NCBI RefSeq assembly: GCF_000001735.4
Contig: NC_003074.8
Location: 10,106,101-10,170,100, forward strand
Direction of reading: 5' to 3'
DNA: 64,000 nucleotides
From: Arabidopsis thaliana
Lineage: Eukaryota > Streptophyta > Magnoliopsida > Brassicales > Brassicaceae
Shown here: positions 57,847 to 64,000 of the stretch, piece after piece
How positions within the stretch are numbered: the first letter of the stretch is position 1
How the letters are laid out: each line of letters opens with the position of its first letter
Notes under the pieces: generated by a model
What the model was told of the DNA's origin: nothing
What the model saw: the letters and a program-made list of their open reading frames with translations, nothing else
Database searches by the model: none
Made by a program: the position numbers and the translations under genes

Positions 57847-60450
57847 ATGAGAAGACCTAGTCAAATGATGAGGCTTCTATTAACATCCTTTTTCGGTGTT
57901 ATTGTTGGTTTCCTTATGGGTATTACTTTTCCAACCTTGACTTTAACTAAGGTAAGGTTAAATCTTTGCTTCGTGCAACATGTCTATACCTTTTCGTTCA
58001 TTTTCAAACTTGATTATGTCATTGCTTACACGGTGATGGTTTCTATCTTTTTTGTTTTGAAATGGTTAGATGAATCTTCCATCCACATTGTTTCCCTCGA
58101 TTGATCTTGCATACATTGAGGATAAATACTCTGACATATCAAGACAAAGACTATTTGGTTCTTGGTCTTCGACAAAAGGCCTCAAACTCAAGAATGACAT
58201 CCCTGACCCTCCATATAACTATAATGACACTAAGGTTGTGATTCTCTTGTTCTCTTCTTATTTACCTTTCAATGTTTTAATATAAAAAGGTTGATGATAG
58301 AACGTTCGAGCTATTGCAGATATGGGTTTCGACTAACCCCCGTGGTGCTGAGAGGCTACCACCAGATATAGTCACGCCTGAATCAGATTTTTACCTCCGT
58401 CGACTGTGGGGCGACCCTAATGAGGTTCATAAATTTGAATCTACTTGCTTTTATTTGAGAATGGCTTCAAGATCATGGCACATTTTGTTGGTATGGCATG
58501 CAGGATTTAACAGTCAAGCAGCGGTATCTAGTAACATTTACGGTTGGCTATGATCAGAGGAAAAATATAGACACTGTGTTGAAGAAGGTATCCTGCCTTG
58601 CCTCCCATACATATTCTTCTTCTTTCCTTCCTTTTCTCATTCCTTGACTTTACATTTCTCAGTTCTCAGATAACTTCTCTATAATGCTGTTTCACTACGA
58701 TGGCCGGGCAAGCGAATGGGAAGAGTTTGAATGGTCCAAGCGAGCCATTCATGTGAGCATTCGGAAACAAACAAAATGGTTAGTGGCCTCTTTACTAAGC
58801 AGGAACGCCAATCTTCTTCCTAGTAGGAGTTTCTTTGTCATGACAGATTTACTTAACAATCTATGAATTTTCCCTGAAGGTGGTACGCTAAGCGATTTCT
58901 TCATCCTGACATAGTTGCCCCCTATGAATATATCTTCATATGGGATGAGGATCTTGGCGTGGAACACTTTGATTCGGAAAAGTATGTTTTTGAAGCTTGG
59001 ACTTCCTTTTAATAGACATTCCAGGTTATGAAGATTAAATTTCTTGGACAGATATCTGGCGGTGGTGAAGAAGCATGGTTTGGAAATCTCACAGCCTGGA
59101 TTAGAGCCATATGAAGGGCTCACATGGGAGATGACCAAGAAAAGAGACGACACTGAAGTCCACAAGTTAGAATTATATAGTGAAGTTTCTACATTATTTT
59201 CTCACCACCGCTTCAATTGAGCATATTCAGTGTTTACTCTCATATATTCTTGCAGGCATGCTGAGGAAAGGAATGGGTGGTGCACTGATCCCAATTTACC
59301 CCCTTGTGCAGCGTATGCTTCTTTACTTATCTATATCAATAGAAATGAACTTAGCAAAAAGGATTTGCATAGAAAGTTAATAGTTTCATCATTTTGTTGA
59401 TTTTGCTACTACAACCAAAATCAGGTTTGTGGAGATTATGGCTCCTGTTTTCTCCCGCAAGGCATGGCGCTGTGTGTGGCATATGATTCAGGTATGTAAT
59501 GGAACCAAATTTCTATTCTTCTACTGTCTTTAGCAATTTCCAATTGTTACCTTGTAACTGCAGAACGATTTGATTCATGGATGGGGTCTGGACTTTGCCG
59601 TTCGGAAATGTGTTCAGGTCTGCTACTTACTTGCTTTGTACAGCCATATGCACATCTAGATCCCTCTCTCACGAATTCTATACACTTGTTTTATATCCTC
59701 ATTAATCATACTTGCCTTAACAGAACGCACACGAGAAAATTGGAGTTGTAGATGCTCAATGGATTATACATCAAGGTGTTCCATCATTAGGGAATCAAGT
59801 ATGCTTTCAAATCCATATTTATCTTTATTTTGTGGGTGAGAAAAATAAAATTTTGCATTTTGTGGACTGCCTTTGGAAATTATATAACAGAACTCCAATG
59901 ACTAAATACCATAGGAAAACTAGTCCCCTTCAAGACTCTAGAGAGAGTAGTTGTGTTAATCATATAGTCATACTTCGATATTATTTTGAATGTGGTATAA
60001 CACATTCCCATTTATACAGTAGAAACATCTAGTTATTGACGTTCCCATGCCTATAAATATTTTATTTTGCCGTTTCCGTCCCCGTATCCGTTTTGGTTCT
60101 ACTTAGTTTACTATATTATCGTGAGATGTAAATGCGTAGAACAGGATTGTTAATCTTCCCTTTTATTCTTTGTGCATCTGGAATCTTGACAGGGACAACC
60201 AGAGCAAGGGAAACAACCATGGGAAGGGGTAAATACGAATCCCCTAGTCTTTTTCGTCCTTGGTATTATCGGTTATAGAATAGGAGGATCCCGTCGTTTT
60301 TGCTACTTTATCTGACGTTATTGGCGTTTTCAGGTGAGAGAACGATGCAGGAGAGAGTGGACAATGTTTCAAGACAGATTGGATGATGCTGAAAAAGCTT
60401 ATTTTGAAGCATCTGCTCACAAGAATGCTTCTTCACGGCCTCACGGGTAA
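57847..60450 (+). CDS. DUF707 family protein, type II membrane, glycosyltransferase-like
   Basis: Thirteen exons: 57847-57951, 58070-58234, 58320-58424, 58504-58587, 58663-58778, 58880-58981, 59052-59165, 59256-59312, 59425-59491, 59564-59617, 59724-59798, 60193-60228 and 60334-60450; 1197 nt, 398 residues. A transmembrane helix (LLLTSFFGVIVGFLMGITF) is near the N-terminus. The DUF707 domain includes YLVTFTVGYDQ, FSIMLFHYDG, FIWDEDLGVEHFD (acidic, DxD-like), WEMTKKR and HGWGLDF. The family is predicted to be Golgi or secretory-pathway localised and glycosyltransferase-like, but substrates are unknown. One exon junction uses a short phase shift at GC-GTATGC, checked to keep frame. Confidence 0.9.
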
Positions 60451-60738
60451 TAAGGAAACATATAGTCTCTCCCTCCGACTTCCACTCTCTTTGTTTACCC
60501 TGTTAATTTTGTTCCCGGAGCTGTGCTTTGATTTCGTGTTTATGGAAGAGAATAGTCTGGTCGAGAGAAGATAAATTGTTAGCAGCTAAGCACATTCATT
60601 AACATCTGATTAGTCTTTCTTTTTTCTTTTCTTTTCTTAACTCTGTTAACTCTTATTGTTGATGAGAACTCCGGTGGAGAGTAGAGTTAGAGGTAGACAA
60701 CAATAAAAAAAGGGAGATTAACTGTGATGGGTAAGAAA
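60451..60738. other. 3' flank of the DUF707 gene
   Basis: Pyrimidine-rich 3' UTR-like DNA. No gene. Confidence 0.45.
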
Positions 60739-61685
60739 TTAGGTGTTATTACCAGAACACGACAGAACTTTTTTTAATTACTGTTATATTTCGAGTTTTT
60801 TTTATTACCCAGCGTGCCCCTACTAAACGTTACCGGAAAAAACGTAATTACAGGGAATGCCACTGCCACGTCAGAATTTGCTGATGTGGATTAAATGAAC
60901 TCAGCCGGCTGAGTTACGGTATGTTGCGGCTGACTTACGTCAAAAATATATGAGTCATAACAAAACGGCGAAGTATGAGTATAACTCAGCCAGACGTTAC
61001 GGCTGAGTTGAAAAATGTTGCCTGAGTTATAGTATAACTCAGGCAACGGTATGGTTGAGTTAAGGATGTTCGGCCGAGTTATAAGAAGTTATACGATAAC
61101 CCAGCCAACAATATGGCTGAGTTATGAGAAAAAGGCTGACTTATTTCCTCGACGCGGCCGAGTTATAGTTTTGATTGGCTTAGTTATGGAAAGATGTGAC
61201 GGCTGAGTTATGGTCGAGTGATATAAATCAGCCGCTAATAGCTGGATTACGATATAACTCAGCCATAACATGGCTGACTTATTTTTAAAAGATTAATTAC
61301 TATAATATCATGCAGTTATGGCCGAGTTGTTGAACGTTACGGTTGAGTTAGTTGAGTTACGACATTACACGGCTGACTTAACTTTATTTTTTTTCCTTTT
61401 TTAATTACTGTAATAGTATTCATGTTGCAACTGACTTATAGATTTGCTTGATGGTTGAGTTATCAAATGTTCGTTTAGTGGCTTAGTTGCCACCTCATCA
61501 ATTCAAAACGACGTCGGCTGTAATATTCCATGTCATCATTCCATGTCAGCATCATCAAAGGATAAAAAAATAGGGTAAAATTTTTTCAACTCGTCTTCTT
61601 CACTTGAGTTTTTCACATCACCGGAACTTCTAATTCCTCATCGTTTTTCTCATTTTTCTTCAATTTCTTTCATCTTTCTCCCGAT

Positions 61686-61860
61686 ATGGTTGATCTAGTT
61701 TTGGTAATTGTTGTTTCCAGGAATTGGGTATAGAAACACAAATACATATTTAACACTGATATAAGAGGGTGTAAACTTGTGCAGATAGATGCGAAAACAA
61801 CGTACGACAAATTTGTGAAGTTGGTGCTCGATGATAAAGTTAGACGAAATGTTGTATCTC
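61686..61860 (+). pseudogene. remnant of a transposase-like N-terminal exon
   Basis: ATG at 61686 encodes MVDLVLVIVVSRNW, then GTATAG; a possible 57-nt intron ends TTGTGCAG and the frame continues IDAKTTYDKFVKLVLDDKV. The arrangement recalls the N-terminal plant-mobile-domain region of MuDR-like proteins. The rest of the gene is absent. Confidence 0.35.
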
Positions 61861-61879
61861 TTATTGTTTCACGACAAAT

Positions 61880-62360
61880 TTACATGTCACGGCTGAGTTA
61901 TATGCTTAAGGGAAGACGAAAGGTTTAGTCAATTTACATGTCACGACTGAGTTATACGTTCCAGGAAAGACGAAAGGTTCGATAAAATTACATTACGGTT
62001 GAGTTATATGCTTAAAGAAGAACGAAACGTTCAGTCAATTTACATGTCGCGGCTGAGTTATATGTTCCAAGGAAGACGAAAGGTTCGGTAAAATTACATT
62101 ACGACTGAGTTATATGTTTAAGGGAAGACATCTATAAATTTACATGTCACGACTGAGTTATATGTTCAAGGGCAAACGAAAGATGAGTGTAAATTATATG
62201 TTACGGCTGAGTTATATGCTTCAGGGAAGACGAAAGGTTCGGTAAATTACATGTCACGGCTGAGTTATCATTTAGGGAAGACGAAAGGTTGTGTAAATTA
62301 TATGTTACGGCTGAGTTACATCACGTTACGGCTGAGTTACATCACTTTACGGCTGATTTA
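61880..62360 (+). repeat. about 53-bp tandem array with GGCTGAGTTA core
   Basis: Cores start at 61891, 61945, 61997, 62051, 62103, 62151, 62205, 62258 and 62309, then two short spacings at 62330 and 62351. Each full unit reads core, ATATGCTTAAGGGAAGACGA, AAGGTTCGGTAAA, then TTACATGTCAC. Unit length varies from 48 to 54, so it is not coding. Confidence 0.9.
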
Positions 62361-62945
62361 TAATACAGATCGGAAAGCAACATTTTTTGGGGAAGACAAT
62401 ATGAAATTTATTGGCTAAATAACAACAATCAAATTAAGAAACGTAATAATCTGTTTGAGGGATACATAGGAGGAAGACGAAACCATATGAATCAAAACAT
62501 TGATAGAAGTAGAAATATCTCTAAATAGATCGATTGAGAGGAAAACTAAACGATAGACATATAAAATCAAAGTAAAAGAGTAGTTATTCTTGATTCAACT
62601 AAAACCTGTAACAAATCATATAGAATTCCATAGATCTCTTTGATTTGGGTTTTGATTTTTGATGACTTGAAATTCGACACCACCGAAAGAGACGAGATAA
62701 GTAGAGAACGGCGATGAAATTAGGGTTCCGTCGACTGAACGAGAGAAGAGAGCGACAATTTTTTTTTTTTTTTTTTTTGCGCGGATGAACAGTAAGATGT
62801 GCTGAAAAAATGAGAAACTGAAAGTTTTAAGGGAATTTTTGGTTTCAGATGACGTAGATTAGGGTAAATGACATGGACTAATGACATGGATAATCACTTT
62901 TTTTTATTTATTTTTTAATTAAAAACGAATTTAATAATAATATTT

Positions 62946-63141
62946 AATTAAAACTAATCGAGGATCTTAAGTGTAATTACACAAGTACAGAAAATATACG
63001 AATAATAAAAAAAGATGTGTTCTATTATAGGAATAAACATACAATTGTGTTCTATTCTAGTAATTATTTCATAAAAAGAACATCTAATACATGGGTATGA
63101 AACTTGAACAAAATCAGCTACAACCTCATCAAGTATTGGGT
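62946..63141. other. 3' flank of the DC1 gene
   Basis: AT-rich; probable 3' UTR of the minus-strand DC1 gene. Shorter frames here are shadows. Confidence 0.45.
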
Positions 63142-64000
63142 TCAAATTGCCCATGGAGGGCACACGTCCACTGATGAGTACGCATGCTCCCGGCTGAGCC
63201 CGAGACAATAATAAGAACAAAAGAATATGTTGTTTCTTTCCTTATTAAGAATGAAGGGACCTGGGCAACGACAATGACACGTGCTGCAAAGCGGCCGTGA
63301 AGAGCTATTGTTAGCCAGCAATTCATAATCGCCGTTAATCTTTCCTCCTGGTTTGGCATACCTGATATCTCCAACTACACACAATATATGAAACGTGACT
63401 CCGCAATCTTTACAAGTATAGAACCAAGTTTTTGGATTTGTTTCCCTTTCACAAATATCACACCAATATTTGCCGCTTGCGTTTTCATCACCATAACAAA
63501 GAGTGAGTGGATGATCATCGTATCTGGGAAGCATTACCGTTTTTGGTAGAGTGGCACAACAAAAATCCAAATAATAATTGCATTTGCTACAACCAAGTAC
63601 TTCTGTTTCATCAATACCGCAGTTCTGACAAGTCTTCACTTGACCATATCGTAGTTTGTAGTAGAGTAAATGATGATCATGACTTCCATGAATAAAAGGC
63701 ACGGTAATCGAACTGCACAATAAGTCAAACTTATCCCTATATGAATTGTAGATGAATCCTTCGCTAAACATTTGACGACAAGCTCGACATCTCCCTAAGA
63801 CGTATGGTATCCATTGGAGGCTAAGATCCAGAGGCTGTGGGCTAAGAAAATGTCGTTTCTTTGTAGCAAGATTAGCACACCTTTCATGGAGAAAAAAACC
63901 GCAATATGATTTTGAACACTTGTAGAATGTGTAAGAGCCGATGGGATGAACACATGCTCCACATAAGCTGCTTTCTTCATCGTCATTGTGGAGGCTAAGG
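63142..64000 (-). CDS. DC1 (divergent C1) cysteine/histidine-rich domain protein, N-terminus outside the window
   Basis: One open frame from the window edge to the stop at 63142, at least 285 residues, with the N-terminal part beyond 64000. Repeated DC1/C1-like zinc-binding modules are visible: HNDDEESSLCGACVHPIG..Y.C...C..FLHERCANL, CRACRQMF, CQNCGIDETEVLGCSKCNYYLDFCCATLP, and CDICERE...W.YTCKDCGVTFHILCV. The end has HCRCPGPFIL. Plants have large families of these proteins, partly stress- and hormone-linked, with mostly unknown biochemistry. The Met at 63771 lies inside the first domains, so it is not the real start. Confidence 0.85.
   Translation of the reverse strand, partial: LSLHNDDEESSLCGACVHPIGSYTFYKCSKSYCGFFLHERCANLATKKRHFLSPQPLDLSLQWIPYVLGRCRACRQMFSEGFIYNSYRDKFDLLCSSITVPFIHGSHDHHLLYYKLRYGQVKTCQNCGIDETEVLGCSKCNYYLDFCCATLPKTVMLPRYDDHPLTLCYGDENASGKYWCDICERETNPKTWFYTCKDCGVTFHILCVVGDIRYAKPGGKINGDYELLANNSSSRPLCSTCHCRCPGPFILNKERNNIFFCSYYCLGLSREHAYSSVDVCPPWAI

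Larger units (their letters stand above)
60739..62945. mobile_element. non-autonomous element rich in GGCTGAGTTA motifs (MULE/VANDAL-like candidate)
   Basis: From about 60.9 to 61.5 kb GGCTGAGTTA and its reverse TAACTCAGCC recur many times in both orientations, including the inverted pair CCTGAGTTATA-G-TATAACTCAGG at 61021-61043. From 61.88 kb the motif becomes a 51-54-bp tandem array. Between them a short exon starting MVDLVLVI (61686) resembles the N-terminus of VANDAL-type MuDR-like transposase genes. No terminal inverted repeats were found, which suits VANDAL elements. A long T run (62759-62778) lies near the right end. Confidence 0.6.

Noticed and set aside
61880-62360. Coding tandem-repeat protein in the 53-bp array
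   Set aside because: Unit lengths vary between 48 and 54 and stops occur in all frames.
63129-63374. Separate small gene at the 3' end of the DC1 gene
   Set aside because: It overlaps the DC1 frame in another phase and has no supporting motifs.

Overview
The window looks like nuclear DNA from a Brassicaceae plant, almost certainly Arabidopsis thaliana or a very close relative. It is AT-rich, intron-rich and has short intergenic gaps. Genes have GT-AG introns of about 60-700 bp. Recognisable plant genes include histone H3.1, mitochondrial SDH2, proteasome beta2, a uridine kinase-like protein, an SGF29-type Tudor protein, a DUF707 protein and a DC1 protein. From memory, this gene order fits the chromosome 3 stretch around At3g27330-At3g27473; no database was consulted, so the locus names are inference.

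Layout. 1-5366 is a Ty1/copia retrotransposon whose 5' LTR is cut by the window edge. It carries two in-frame stops and a late frameshift. 5.4-10.5 kb is a rearranged block: a decayed 3' piece of a RING gene (split by a SINE), then two nearly identical S-protein homologue (SPH) genes, then the intact RING gene (10.85-12.36 kb) and a GT92 glycosyltransferase (12.67-14.42 kb), both on the minus strand. 15.2-16.6 kb is a small DUF971/GBBH-like gene. After 3.5 kb of AT-rich DNA come a WVD2-like gene (20.1-21.5 kb), an acidic unknown protein (22.4-21.95 kb), a SINE with target-site duplication, and histone H3.1 (23.77-23.36 kb). A previously short-listed-out two-exon gene for an eight-cysteine secreted peptide follows (24.66-24.32 kb), then SDH2 (26.57-25.11 kb) and a seven-exon membrane protein (30.01-27.27 kb). 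The 30-34 kb gap holds a MITE-like element and a LINE relic.

A pectate lyase (34.2-36.9 kb) follows, then a retroposed insertion with a 19-bp target duplication and a poly(A)-only insertion with a 13-bp duplication (37.6-38.3 kb). Next are two arabinogalactan-protein-like cell-surface genes (39.5-39.1 and 41.8-41.3 kb), a NET-domain-like gene (42.8-44.0 kb) and a prolamin-like six-cysteine peptide gene (45.0 kb). They are followed by PBB1 (46.8-48.95 kb), UKL5 (49.5-51.8 kb), a 5'-truncated RPS21 fragment (52.5-52.2 kb), SGF29 with a 14-nt microexon (55.9-53.4 kb) and the DUF707 gene (57.8-60.5 kb). 60.7-62.9 kb is a mobile-element-like segment packed with GGCTGAGTTA motifs, including a roughly 53-bp tandem array. 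A partial DC1 gene runs off the right edge.

The genes are independent eukaryotic units, not an operon. Shared themes are housekeeping functions (proteasome, respiration, chromatin, pyrimidine salvage), cell-wall and secreted proteins, and small secreted cysteine-rich or SPH peptides. No wholly new molecular system is evident. The most informative observations are the SINE with its empty paralogous site, the eight-cysteine peptide gene, the retroposed insertion, the 14-nt microexon and the GGCTGAGTTA element.
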